From: Poecilobothrus nobilitatus
Taxonomy: Eukaryota; Arthropoda; Insecta; Diptera; Dolichopodidae
Direction of reading: 5' to 3'
Assembly (NCBI GenBank): GCA_947095535.1
Contig: OX352773.1
Span: 156,835,271-156,899,270 of the forward strand
Length of the DNA stretch: 64,000 nt
Both the position numbers and the translations under genes were made by a program. Positions within the stretch are counted from its first letter, which is position 1. Each line of letters opens with the position of its first letter. This document shows, one piece after another, positions 23,892-36,109 of this stretch. Under the pieces are notes generated by a model. The model did no database searches, had not been told where the DNA came from, and saw only the letters and a program-made list of their open reading frames with translations.

Positions 23892-24799
23892 ACAAGTAAA
23901 TGTAAAAGTAAGTCATTGCAACCGACTTATGAATACCCTACACCTGAATAATTCGAATTAAATTAAAAATCCATAAGTTTTTTGGCAGCTGCTTCAACTT
24001 CTTCCCTTTTCTGTCTTATTCAACTCGAATTTCTGGAACGTAAAAGAGGCATCCTCATGGGATATGCTTGACATCCTTGTAAAAAATTTCAAGTTTTTAT
24101 CTTTATTCATTTCGAAGATATGCTTGTTGGTCCTTGGAGGCGTGTGTCAGGTACCCGAATTGCCACTCCAATTCATCAAATCCATCTCAGGGACATAAAG
24201 AAAACATGCCAGAACACCATTGTACTAAATTTAAAGGCTCTATTTTTGCTGGTTTTGGATATATGTTCGTTTGCTCTTGTGCTCGTCCAGAAGTTTCCAA
24301 AATACGAACCCATGGTCCAAATTCTTTCAAATGTCAGTTTACAATTTTACAGAAAAGGAAACATAATCGAACATTGCTGTGGCTGTGGCTCATTCGGAAG
24401 CTTCCAAAATCCAAACCCATGGACCAAATCCTCTTAATTTTCGGAGACATAAATCAAACGGGAAGGAACAAAATTGTAAAAAATTTAAAGGTTTTGGAGA
24501 TATCTCGTTTGCTCCGGAATCATTCGGTAGCTTCCAGAATCCGAACCCATGTACCGATTTTATCCAGATTCGAACTTAGCCTTCCTTTCGTAACTATTAA
24601 CCTACTATATAAATTTGATCAAGATATCTTTACTAGTTTTTGAGTTATCTTGCGAACGGACGGACATCATTAAATCGACTCAGGAGGTGATCCTGATTCA
24701 GAACATATATACATGTCCATATCTAACTCGCTTTTTTTTGGTGATTACAAACTCTATACCAAAGTTAATATACCCTATACTTTAGGTGTAGGGTATAAA
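23892..24799 (-). mobile_element. HINE-3 element, complete, DINE-1-like head
   Basis: The 5' end is at the right (24799): on the minus strand ataccctacacct folds back on agtatagggtat, then a head containing ggatcacctcctgagtcgat, a string I know from Drosophila DINE-1/mini-me elements, then tccgtccgttcg. The inverted copy of the end, ATACCCTACACCT, lies at 23933-23945 (plus strand). The 3' hairpin is AAGTC/GACTT at 23910-23914 and 23924-23928, about 18 nt from the end (aacaag at 23891). The middle holds ~105-145-bp units around cccatgg (24309, 24416, 24546), the same unit as the array at 4544. ORFs here come from the repeats. Confidence 0.85.
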
Positions 24800-26883
24800 A
24801 ATGCGAAACATTTCCAAGTAACATTAAGAAATCATGGTGTATTATTATTTTCTTTTAAAATATTATATAGTTTTACTGCCAAAACTTCAATGCGATCGTA
24901 ATATTACAATTACCTACTTTTTAAAAACAATAATGTAACACCACAATATTTTTGTAAGCTATCAATCAAAACATCCGGAAATTAAATTTTTCTTTTTTTT
25001 TAATGAAGGTACTTTTAAACAACTATAATTAATATTAATATAAAATTTCAAAATCCCAAAATTGAAAATGTTGAATTTAAATTTATGTAATCAAAATAAA
25101 AGATGAGGAAATTGTCATTCATAGAAGTTGTAAATGATTTATTGTTGTTTTTATATTTGTAGGAAAATAAATTAGAAGAAGTTTTAAAGTTAGTTACAAA
25201 ATCAGCGTTTCAATAACGTTTTTAGTGGGGATCACTGTTTCAAATACTTTCTTAAAAAATAATCAGGAAGTGTTTAAGAGTTGATTATAAAATCAAAACC
25301 AATACGGTTTTTCGTGAACAATAATATTATGTTTTGGTATATTATTTCGAATATATTAATATAATATATTTTTTAGATTTTTTTTGTTCAAGATTTTTCT
25401 TTTTTTTAAGTTCGTCCCGAGTAGTACTTCAATTTGTAAACATTAGATTCCGCAATTTAAGATTTTGTAATTTGGAATTTTGAGAATTAATAGCGTTTGG
25501 TACCCAACCTCTCTTTTGTTTGAAACTTCGCCTCTGGAATTAAAAAAATTTTATAGCATTGTAATAATAAATTTATAATCTAAAAAAGCATTATAAAATT
25601 TAAAAACGATTCAAACGCTTGGGAGTATTTTTAGTAAAAATCAAAACTCTAAATAAATAAATCTCAGATCATTTTTCCTTACATGTTGTTGAATTATTCA
25701 AAAGACAACTTCAATATTTTATAAAACTAGTATTTGTAGTTTTTTCCAAAAATAGAATATCATAAATTTTAGTGTTTCTTAAATAAAACTTTCACTTGAA
25801 ATTGTTAAACTTTAAAGAAATCTTTTATTAGATATATTTTGTATTCACGGTGAGGGGAAATTCAAGCTATAAAAACACATTTGAATTATTAGAGTAATAA
25901 AATATAAAACAAAGTTGCTAGTTCAGTGCAATATTAATCATAATTCCGAACCTAACGTTGTTCGGAATTATTTAACAATATATTATTATTAAATAAAGAA
26001 AAATCATTTTCGTGTAGCTACTATTTATTTTTGTATAGTAAAGAAAAATTTGAATTATTGTTTTTTTTTGCAAATAAATATGAACAAATTATACGTGTTA
26101 AGAATTTCAATAGTTACTAAGGTAACATTTTTTAAAAGTGGTGGAATTTAGTAAAAATTCATCAGAATGACGGGTTATAATATTATCCTAAATTGCCTCA
26201 TCTGCAAAAGTTAAAGCAAAATGCATTCAATTGGAAATAAATGTGCTTAGGCTGAAGTAGATAATATTTTTTTTAAATAGGGTCACTTTGTTAGTACCGA
26301 GTATGCAAGATAAGCAAGATTGTTATGCAAGATTGGAGTATGCAAAAGAAAAACAGCTTATATTACCTTTTCATATGATTAAGACTCCATAAAGACTAAA
26401 ATAAGAATGCTCAAGTAAACATTACCTAATGCTAAAAATTTTAATCAAAAGTAAAGGATTTTATAGATTGAAGATGTTTAATCTGAGGGTTTAAGAGTCG
26501 ACCGTTTTAACAGGAGAAGAATCTAAATGTAGATGAACCATTGAATATGACCATAATAGAAAGATGAAAAAGACAAGAAAGATAAAGAGAGGAACTAGTT
26601 GACTAAAATATTAAAAAGAAAAATGAGGTCATATTTGAAAAATAGAATAAATGAAAAATGTGTGATATGGTTCAAAAAAATTTATTTTGAAATTATGATA
26701 CGAAATCAGTAAAAATATAAAGTCTAATAATATTTTGGGTTGTTAAAAAAAGGATTAAAGTTCTATGTCATGCTTTCTAGTTTTATGAGAATTGCACAAG
26801 AATTGGATATAAATTATAGGATAAGAGATGATATATGGCTATATAGCAACAAAAGAAAAAAAAATTAACAACATTTTTATGGA
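24800..26883. other. AT-rich DNA, nothing recognised
   Basis: No supported feature. A purine-rich stretch at about 26470-26640 has stops in all frames. Confidence 0.55.
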
Positions 26884-26955
26884 TCAGGCTACATAAAAAA
26901 GTTATTTTAGAATATAAATTTTTTTACGAGAGTGAAACTACTAATATTCTAAAAA
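26884..26955 (-). mobile_element. HINE-2 fragment, 5' part
   Basis: ggctacataaaaaagttattttag followed by gagtgaaactactaat matches the stretch next to the GTCC tract in the copy at 9488-10195 (about 10052-10165). Nothing else of the element remains. Confidence 0.5.
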
Positions 26956-29900
26956 CAATCAAAAGTATCTTTGAATTCGTTTTAGAATTTCAAATCTATA
27001 TAATATATTACTTCCAATAATAATTCAAGATTCATATTTTATTCAAATTTATATGAAATATTTTCATAAATAAATATACGAAACGCTTGTACCTAATAAA
27101 TTTTTATAGAACACCTGTGGATTTTGCAAATGCATTTTTATGCAAGGTATGTATTCTAATTGTTTAAAAGTGCATTCGTATGAATCTTTCATTTTAAATC
27201 TAAACTCAAGGTATTATACATCCTCTTCCTTTTTTTGTTTGTTTGTTTCTACAATTGGAAGCTAATGCTTATCATAAATTACGTTTTACATAGGTTAAGA
27301 GGAGCGAACGCAGAATCTTGTATATTTATACAGCATACTTTAGATATTATAAAAACTAATTGTAAAAAAAAAAAAAAATATTAAAAATTCATTGAAATGT
27401 GAAATAAAATTTTGTCTGTGATACACTACTGTAATATTATAATAAAAACGTTGAGGAAAATGTTTTTCTTATGATAATTTTAATAGAGTTTACTACTATA
27501 ATACTCGCCCTAAATGCTAATAAAAAGATAACCATCATTTATAGTAAGAAATATTTTACGAATTTTCGTTTTTTTTTAGAAATTTTTAATTTTGACCGAG
27601 AGGTTCGAGTAGCTGCCGAATCCAGACAATAGCCCCACAATAAATAATTCTCCCAAAACAATGAATAATTGTCATCTAAAAAATTGGGGTATTGTTTTCA
27701 TTATGATGTAATACCCCAAATGCTTCTAAAATGCTTCCAAAATTCTTCTTAAATACTATATATTAATTAAGAAATACCTACATTTATTCGAACAACAAAA
27801 TCCCGAAAATCAAAATTCTGAAGAAAAAACTTAAGATTTTTTTTTTTGGGATTTTCAGAAAAATAGAAAACATTTCGTATATATTATGTATATGCGTAGA
27901 TATGTATATGTGAGATGCTTGTATAAAATGATTTTTAGGCTTGGTCACAAAATCAAGATGTCAATAATTTGTTAGCAGGGGGTTTGAGGGCGAAAACCCT
28001 CACTATTTCAAATCCTTTGATGTTAAAATATGGAGATGTAAAAAAAAATAACAAAATGTTGAATTTTATTTTCTTTTCTATGGAAGAGATATAAAGGTAT
28101 AGTGGTTTAGTTATTTTATTTTAGCTGATTATTTCATAATATGATATAAAGCCCCAAATATAAAATGAAATAATCCTTCAAATTTGTATTTTATTTAAAG
28201 TTTCTAAAAGATGATTAAGTTGTACGGCAACAATTTCTGTAAAATTTGCTTTGATCGAAAGGTGTAAGTAATTCCGAATTTAATCTAAATATTATCTCAG
28301 TACTAAGAAGTTACATATTTTTTAATTTTCTAAAATGTAATTAAATTTTACAAAAATATGAATATTATTTTCGTGCGAGTATCCTATAGTTGATACAATC
28401 TTCCTTTTCCTAATACTCTTCCTTGATTTATACTTTCATTGAAATATTTTTATAATTTATTGTATTTATTCAGTTAAAACAAGATTCGAACACTTATTTT
28501 TTTTTTTAATTTAACAAAATAGCTATTTAAGAATTTAAAATTAAATCTTAAATTTCTTCTAAACTTCAATGGAAGGATTTCCTCAAAATTAAAAACATTT
28601 TTGATTTTTGGGAAATTTTGATTTCCCAAAAAAAAAAAAAAAAATTCTCTTAAACAATGAGCTGAATAAAAGACGATATTAAAATAACTAAAATTTATTG
28701 TAAAATGGTGCAATTATAATGATTTTCTTTATTAGTATAGGTACCTATCTAAAATTATTGTTTTTTTGTCTCAGAAAATTTCATACCTGCTTTTATAAAA
28801 TTTTTGAAAATTAGGGAAAACCTGATAATATTAGGTATAGTTGTTCTGGACCATTATAGATCTTAACCTTGTATAGAAGACATATCTGTTACTGGAGAAT
28901 AAATTTTGAATTCTTAGTAGAAAAAAATCGACAACTTTTTTTTTTAGATAGATATTTAAGGATAGAATGAATATATAGGAATGGATCCTTAACTCAATTT
29001 AAAAATCCGGCGAATGTAGTGCTGTAAATTTTCTACTTTGAGAACTGAAATGTGAATTGAAATCTGAGTTGTCTCATAATTTTGAGAATAAAAAAATAAT
29101 TTTACTTTAACAAGAACACCTATTATAGGTACAGACCTATTTAAACATTTTTTTCATGTAATTCATGTTTCTTATGTTTTATGTGTCCGAATATTAATAG
29201 GAAAGAAAAAATGACATTAGATGTCATTTAAGTGCAGCATCTAATACCATAAGTTTTTCTTTTAATAGTATGAAAAGTCACAATCTTAAAACTGTATTTA
29301 CAATGCTTCAATGAGCTAATTAAAATTAAATGGCTAATTGCCATTTTATCTCAATAATAACAAAACAATCCAAACCTATAATCAAAATGTCATTTAAGGC
29401 AAAATATTGGGTTTTGTCAGTTTTAAAGAAAAGAAAGACGACATAGAAAGAAATTGTTATACCTGCCGGGTTTATTTGTAAACGGAAAAAAATAATGAAA
29501 AGGAAAATTTAAATTATCAAAAAAAAAAAGAGCTATTTTTAATTACCAGTTATTTATCTACTAAACTTGGGTTGTAAGATGAGATGGTTTTTGGTCGCTA
29601 GTATTGCCTTCACTTATAACTTCACTTCACTTTTTGTTTCAATTTAAGATTTTAATAAAACAAAAATAAAAAAATTAAAATTTCAATATTTAAGATTTTA
29701 ATAAAAAAATTAAAAGAAAAAGTTTGTTGTTTAATAATTTTTCTTCTAATTTTTTTTTTAAGAAAGTCTCCTTACTTTTAGATATTTTTTAGGATTACAA
29801 TCATATTATTTTGTAATATTTTAGGCCATAAATTTTAGTTGTAATCTTTTGTAAAAATAAAAAGCTATAAAAAATTAATATGAATTTCAAAGTTAATTGA

Positions 29901-30231
29901 ACTTTATTTGACATACAAAAATGGTAGGTAATATTGATAATTGCTCATCATTTATTAAGAGATTTAAGAAAATTTCCCTGAAAATTTTAATATTTTTCTA
30001 TTCGAATAAAAGATTCAAAAATAATTAAAATAATAAGTACAATTTAAGAAAATAGATATTTAAAATTAAAACTTTAGAGAAAAATAAAAGTCTGAATTTT
30101 GAACCTAAAAATGCCAAAATAATATTAAAAATAACAAGGAATAAGAAATTGTACCATAGAATATGTTAGTACTGGTTAGTCTATTTTTTTTTAGTTTATT
30201 TTTTTTTTTTTGCGGTTTATTATCCCTTGTC
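26956..30231. other. AT-rich DNA without recognisable genes
   Basis: More than 3 kb with no supported feature. The 79-codon minus ORF at 28474-28713 is rich in Phe, Asn and Lys from poly-T/poly-A and is not considered a gene. Confidence 0.55.
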
Positions 30232-30428
30232 ATATAAATGTGACAACGATATTACACAGTCTTTCCTTTTTGGAATGGCATGGATGTTAATGACATAAGG
30301 AATAATTATTCTTACGAGATCATAGTTTATAGCATAGTTTAACATCCCTCGGTAATATAGCATATAAACTCCCTCGGTGTTTATAGCATAGTTTATATGC
30401 TCTTAACCACTACGCCACAAAGGCTCCT
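30232..30428 (-). mobile_element. SINE-A, minus-strand, rearranged
   Basis: The left end (tgtcatataaatgtgacaacg, then acacagtctttcctttt) is the reversed SINE-A body. The right end (aaccactacgccacaaaggctcc) is the reversed head. The middle contains three near-copies of 'catagtttata' and two of 'ccctcggt', so the region between the boxes was duplicated. The B box is no longer clear. Confidence 0.65.
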
Positions 30429-30691
30429 TAATTTTATTTAGATTTTCAATGATTTTTTTAAAATATTACTAAAAACTTTTTGCTTACCCAACATTATGTC
30501 CTCACTTACCAATTCCGAGTTTCTAATTTTTCTCGTCTGAAATATTATCTTGTATATTCTTAGACTGCATAGCATGATAAGAGGCTAAGTTGCAATACCA
30601 TCAAGACACACTGGATCAGAATTTTTTTTCTCTAGTAAATAAATTACAGGGATTTAATTTTCAGCATATAACTTTTGTGTTCTGTTTATCT

Positions 30692-30960
30692 AACTTATAG
30701 CGTAATGGTTGAGTTGCCCGCCTTTAAACCGAAAGGTTTTGGGTTCAAACTCCGGTCAGGTTATACAATAATAATAATAGCTGCAACTGTGAAGCTACGT
30801 TCGGTTACATTATGCAGGAAGATGTTATATATACTACTACATGTTGTAATCTTCTGATGACTCTGACTGTGTACTAGATAATATAATAATAAAATTATAA
30901 TAAATACTAATACTAACAATAATAGCTGCTGCCGATTATGTACTACAAAGATTCTTGTCT
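30692..30960 (+). mobile_element. SINE-C, plus-strand copy
   Basis: A box tagcgtaatggttgag at about 30698 and B box GGTTCAAACTCC at 30742-30753, then 'ggtcaggtta' and an ATA-rich microsatellite. The body 'aataatagctgc...ctactacatg' is the same as the reverse complement of the body at 21177-21390, in one copy plus a partial second 'aataatagctgctgc' at about 30910. The 60-codon ORF that begins near its head is not a gene. Confidence 0.75.
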
Positions 30961-32993
30961 CCTCTTTGGATTCTTGTCCTAGGTTTCCAAGTCCTATCCT
31001 CTTCTATCCCTACTCTGTAGCCAATATACTGCGTTAGCAGTTAGGGGTTTCATCATATTATATTGGCTAAAATGTGTTTACTCAGTAAGAATCTAATAAT
31101 ATACCAAGGGGATATTTTGGGTGGCTCTGAAAGACTCGCAGCTCCTTTAGGAGAAACAAAAAAAAATAGCTGGAATCGGTTAACTTTGTCATAACTTTGT
31201 ATCTGTAGGTTTATATAATTTATCTTGTTTTACATAATTTATCTAAATTTTTTTGAGCTAACCAGAGTTTTTTTTTAATTTTACTTTGACGGTAAAAATA
31301 ATAGGAGAAAAGTTTTTTTATTTTCTAATATTAGGTGAATGTCATTCGCATTAAACATTTTGTTTGTTAAATTACCAAGACGTCAATTCGTTTAAAATAT
31401 TATTCGACTTAACGTTTAAGTCTAATCACTAGCCTGCAGTATTTTCGATTTATATTTAATTTAAAAATGATTTTTATTTGATTTCTTTATTTTAGAATAT
31501 TTGAAATTCCTTGAAATATCAGAAAAGGATATTTTTCTTTTTGTATCCTCTGAAACTCTCATTAGCTTTTAGTGAAAACTTTTTTATAAGTTATACGAAA
31601 CAAATAATTAAAATTATTTTTTATGAAATTCTTAAAATTTTAAATTAATATTGAAGAACAAGCAAAATAAAAAAACTTTAGGATGAAGAAAGAAAAAAGT
31701 AATCTAAGGATCCATCATAAAATGTATCAAATTTTTTATTTAAAAGCCATAATTCGAATATATATAATCATTATTTTTCATAGAACAGAAGGCCGAAATT
31801 TTCCTTTTAATCATCGAAGAGTAAAAAAAAGGAATGAAAATAAAAAGAAAGTACATTTACATTTATAGGGAGTAGAATTTGAAATATTATCATGGCCAGC
31901 AATTCATTTACTCAATTTTTTTTTTTTTTATTATTTGTAGTTATATATTATAGGAACGAATGTATAGAAACTGTTTCTAACCCTACCAAAAACTGAATCA
32001 ATTTATTATCTTTATTGAAATAAAGTTCAATATCTTTTTCATTTTTTATTTTGGTTTTTTTTTCAATTATTAGGCTTAAAGTTAAGAAAAATGAAAAGTT
32101 CCTTAAAATTGGGTACAATTTTTTTTTTTTTGTATTGAAAATTCATATTTTTTTTTCATTATGCAAGACATCTTTAGAATAAAAGGATGGTTCTTTTAAA
32201 ATTTTATGAAATCAAAGTTTTTTATGCTTTTTCTTGATTTTATAAACTTAATAAATTTTGAAAAAGAAAATCGATTTAGTTTTGAATCCGATTTGTTGAA
32301 TAAATCCGATTTGTACTGGAAGCTAAATAAAATATTTAAAAATAATGTAAAATGTTTTCTTGTAGAAACTCTAGACAGAAACTATTTATTTGTGTATATA
32401 ATTTTTAAAGGCTATTTAAGACTAAAAAGGAAATTTATAACTTTATACCTATATAGCGTAAGTTATTAATGGCTATATATCTCTTAATTTTCATAATTAA
32501 AAAATTTAATTAATGAAAAATCAGTTGCATTTTAAAGTTTAGTTATATGCAATAAGATTTTGATGAAAAATGGTAATTTTATGAAAACACTAACTGTATG
32601 GTACCGACGGCTCTATTAAACAAGTATTTCTATAGAAGAAATGACTCTCAGAAACAAGTGACTTTTTCTAACAAGCCAATCAATCAAACTTTAAGGATTG
32701 CAAGACGAACCATTAAAAGTGACTTCTAAAATAAAATTATAGTCAAGATATTGTACAATATTTTAACTTCTTTTAGATAGAGGAAACTGAAAAAAGTAGG
32801 CATATTACAAGAGAAGGCTGAAAAAGTTATCTTTTTTAGATTAATTGCAATAAACATATTATATAAATGTACTGTCTGTTTTTAGAAATTCAAAGAAAAA
32901 ACTTTGAAGTAGATTGAAAGCAATATATACTTAGAACTCTAGGTATAGTTAGAATCGTTGGGACGGCCCGGATCAATTGCAATTAAACTTTTT
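30961..32993. other. AT-rich DNA, nothing recognised
   Basis: No supported feature. ORFs at 31683-31868 and 32206-32469 have AT-driven composition (Lys, Asn, Ile, Phe, Leu) and no recognisable motif. Confidence 0.5.
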
Positions 32994-33290
32994 CTAAATA
33001 AAATTGACTAAGTTCAGCTCCAGCAGATCGAAAAGGTTATTTAAAAATAATTTCTTCAGAAATTTTCTTTTTTTTAACGTAAGAGATGGTCATTCACATA
33101 AAAGATGAAAGATTGATTCCTCTTCATCTTTGTAGCTTAGCAACAAACAATTATTTAATGTATATATTATCTGTAAACCACGTATCTTCAATAATTCGTA
33201 ATTGTAATCTAAAAATGGATGTTGCGACATGAAGATATTTAGAAATATTACTTCCTTCATTGACGTATTTCTAACAATCATCATTTACTT
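32994..33290 (-). mobile_element. LINE relic: end of RNase H region
   Basis: The minus strand encodes CLLLSYKDEEESIFHLLCE, then a premature TGA at 33090 in place of the expected Cys, then in the same frame PSLTLKKRKFLKKL and a Leu-rich end, finishing with TAG at 32994. This is the 'EEES-HLLCECPAL' type motif of RNase H-bearing non-LTR retrotransposons with one nonsense change. The upstream sequence is too decayed to follow. Inactive. Confidence 0.65.
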
Positions 33291-33353
33291 AATGTAAAGA
33301 AACGTGCACTAATAACTTTTACACGAATTGCTTAAGCAACAATTAAAATCCAA

Positions 33354-33420
33354 AAGGGGCATCGGTAGCGTAGTTATTCCTCCTTACGATATTTACAGCC
33401 ACAACTAAACAGGAAACAAG
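33354..33420 (+). mobile_element. SINE-A, internally deleted fragment
   Basis: The first part of the head (ggggcatcggtagcgtagtta) is joined directly to the body block ccttacgatatttacagccac and 'aaacaggaaac'. The B box and the rest of the head are missing. Confidence 0.65.
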
Positions 33421-33600
33421 TATTTCTTTATTATTTTATACAAGTCCAGTAAGACCTAAATTAAAATATGCTAGTCAAGTTTGGTCACTATTTTATATGG
33501 TATACACATTAAAAGGACTGAGGCACATTAAGCAGACACATTAAATAGACACATTAAATACTGAAAAATTTCTTTGCGTTACCTACGTCATTTGTCTTTT
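33421..33600 (+). mobile_element. LINE relic: RT C-terminal fragment
   Basis: Encodes YTSPVRPKLKYASQVWSLFY (about 33433-33500) followed by a decayed stretch. The 'vRpkLeYas-vWsp-y' sentence is typical of the thumb region just after the reverse transcriptase domain of jockey/CR1-like non-LTR elements. Only about 40 residues are recognisable before a stop. It directly follows the SINE-A fragment. Confidence 0.5.
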
Positions 33601-33897
33601 ACGCTTATTTTTCTACCACCATAGTATAAACATAGAGGAAAATGAATTGATATTTTATGCTCATTAAAAATTAAAACCTGAGGTTGTTGAGCTTCTTTTG
33701 ATCATTGAGATCGTCAAAGGCAATATAAAATCTTCAGATAGGTAGTTTTAGTAACGTCAATATTAAATCTGTTTAACATTTTCTCTCGACAAAGCTATTT
33801 ATTATTAGTACCTATAATCAGAGGAAAAATAGAATTGTTCTTATAGGTAACTAACACAGATTAAAATATTGAATTTACACTTTCAAAACATTTTTAA
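33601..33897. other. AT-rich spacer, nothing recognised
   Basis: No supported feature. Confidence 0.5.
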
Positions 33898-34421
33898 ACA
33901 AGGCAGAATGTTAACCAACGGTTAGGCGAACATTTATAAAAGAGAATACAAACTGTTTAGAATTGTGACTACCAAAATTTGAAAATTTTGTATAAGAAAA
34001 AATGTGAAAATAGGACTTTTTGCAATTTTTAGAGGATGTAAGTCCGGAACCCTATATAACTGAGAAAAACTGTTAACATACTAAAAATATATTACTGAGG
34101 CTTTAATTTTTTTGCCTTTTCGAAGAGAAATATGTATAGGTGCCTAAGTTACAGATGTCTAAAAATAGCAAGTTTTCTGAGGAAATTAAAAGTTATTTCT
34201 TGCGTCAAACTGTCAAGTTCCTATCTAAAAGTGTACCGGAGTATAAAGGTAAAAGAAATTCCTGTCGAATGGTGTTTTCAGAATGAAAAAGTCTAAAGTA
34301 GAATATGAGATATACGTATTTAAAAATAGGGTTTTTTCAAAGTTTGAGGGGCTGTAGTAGCTTCGTATTGAAAAAGTTGTTTCCGGCTACTAGATAAAGT
34401 TGTTCTACAACATTAATTTTT
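33898..34421 (-). mobile_element. HINE-2 element, 3' half, split by a HINE-1
   Basis: Starts with the reversed 3' terminus acaaggcagaatgttaacc. The inverted repeat (gcgaacattta) is decayed, and one and a half internal modules follow. It breaks at 34421, where a HINE-1 begins, and resumes at 36004. About 25 bp of the expected sequence between the two parts is not found. Confidence 0.8.
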
Positions 34422-36003
34422 ATACCCGTACGATAGGATCGGGTATAATAAAATTACTCCTCCGTTTGTAACACCTCGAAATAAGCGAGCTAGATATACC
34501 TTCAAAGGTATGGATCGGATCAGAAAAAAATTCTAAGACTTTTGAGCCATGTCCGTCCGTCCGTCCGTCCGTCCGTCAGCACGCTAACTCAAAAACTAAC
34601 AAAGCTAGAACATTGAAATTTACACAAAATATTTTGGGAGCAATTTGTAGGTTCCCTATTTTTTTTGGTTGAGTTTGGACCAAGCCTTAGGGTACCTCTC
34701 GAACACCTAACTTTTAGATCCCCACATTTTTTTTGCAATAGAGCTATGAAATTTTAACTACTGATAGATCTCACAAAAATATTAATTTTATTTTGAATAA
34801 CTTTTTTTTGTAGCCCCACCCGTTATGGAGCTACAGCTCCCCCAAGGTTCAAAAAAGCTCTATATTTAAATTGTTATAGCATAAGTTCTATAAGGTATAT
34901 CTTCATTTCGACAACGCCAAACGATTACTACTTTTATTAGCTTTAAAAGTATATATGCAATAAATATATATTTGTGGCAAACGGTATCTTAATTTACCGT
35001 TATGTAAAACTCAAATTTTGCAAAATCCTTCAACCCTTCTATCTTCTAAACGGAATTAGTTGGAAACTTGAGATTTTGACAGAAGTTAGATCTTTGCAAA
35101 TAAGTATGAGTTATTTCAGAAATTTTTTTTGTATCACCCCCCGTTTAGGAGCTGTAAGGGGTCAAAAACTGAAAATTTCCTATTTTTAAACACCTGTAAC
35201 TTGAACACCTGTTAATTTTTTTTGGAAGTAATACACAAAAATTAAAGCTTTAACATTATACTCTTATTTCTGTTAACAACTTTTTTTAATAATATAGGGT
35301 TACTTTATAATTGACGAAAGTGCTACTTGATTTTTTCAAATTTTCTAACAAATTTATTCAACGAATTTTTTCCATTTTGTTTTACTCGATAATTTGAAAT
35401 TGTTGAGGATATAATGCGTAGTACAAAAAAATGTAAATAAATATACAACATAACGGTTGCTTGAAGAATTTTAATTTATATGATATTGATATACATACAT
35501 ACTTATATAATATCATGTTTATTTACATATCGTATATGTCACTAGTGAATGAATGATAAGAATATATATGTATATTATATAGCGCCGTATTTACATACAT
35601 ATATGTATTTTATTGTACTTATAAGAAATTATTCTGTCAATGGAATATTTAAATATAATATAATATAATATTTTTAAAATTATATTTACTATTTTGTACT
35701 AAGTAAATTTAATATACATTTACCGCTTAGTATTAAATGGTACTATAGAATATTTGAAAAAGTTTTGGATTGATAATCGTTATGTGAAAGGTTAGAATCT
35801 GCTTTCGAAGAATGTACATATAAACATATAGTTTGAATATATGTACAACCCATAGTTCTAGAAATTATAAAATTCACCCAAATTATTTTAAAATACTAAA
35901 ATATTAAAAAAATAATATTGTGAGCAGAGTGACAGGCTGTTAACATACTAACGGTTCGTACGGGTATCTAAGAGTTGACAAAGGCAACTGTATTCTTCCT
36001 CGT
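34422..36003 (+). mobile_element. HINE-1 element, full length (1582 bp)
   Basis: 5' end atacccgtacgataggatcg folds back on itself; a (GTCC) tract follows at about 34551-34576, then 'agcacgctaactcaaaaact'. The internal module starts near gtagccccacccg (34811) and runs through taccgttatg (about 34997). The inverted copy TCGTACGGGTAT at 35956-35967 matches ATACCCGTACGA at 34422-34433 perfectly. The 3' hairpin is AGTTG/CAACT (35973-35977, 35985-35989), 14 nt before the end CTCGT. T flanks both sides. The 71-codon ORF at 34974-35189 lies over the module and is also open at 62403, but it is not in the other copies. Non-autonomous. Confidence 0.9.
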
Positions 36004-36106
36004 TTTTTCTCTATCTTTAAACAGGCGGATTTGTAAACAGACGAACAGACAGAAGCACAACTAATTTAGGCACATTTTTTTCAATTTTTTTTTTTGAAAT
36101 TTGTTA
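36004..36106 (-). mobile_element. HINE-2 element, 5' end of the split copy
   Basis: tttctctatctttaaacagg, tttgtaaacagacgaacagac and the end gaaatttgttaaaaa are the reversed 5' part of HINE-2, the missing half of the copy at 33898-34421. Confidence 0.8.
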
Positions 36107-36109
36107 AAA

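Noticed and set aside
24134..24643. 169-codon ORF, the longest in the window
   Set aside because: Lies wholly inside the minus-strand HINE-3; three overlapping plus-strand ORFs read the same tandem units.
26470..26640. Purine-rich stretch as LINE C-terminal coding sequence
   Set aside because: Stops in all frames and no motif that I can recognise.
28474..28713. 79-codon minus-strand ORF with a hydrophobic run
   Set aside because: A Phe run from poly-T; AT-driven composition and no supporting signals.
34551..34576. (GTCC)n as a CRISPR-like or regulatory array
   Set aside because: A microsatellite found at the same place in every HINE; no spacers.
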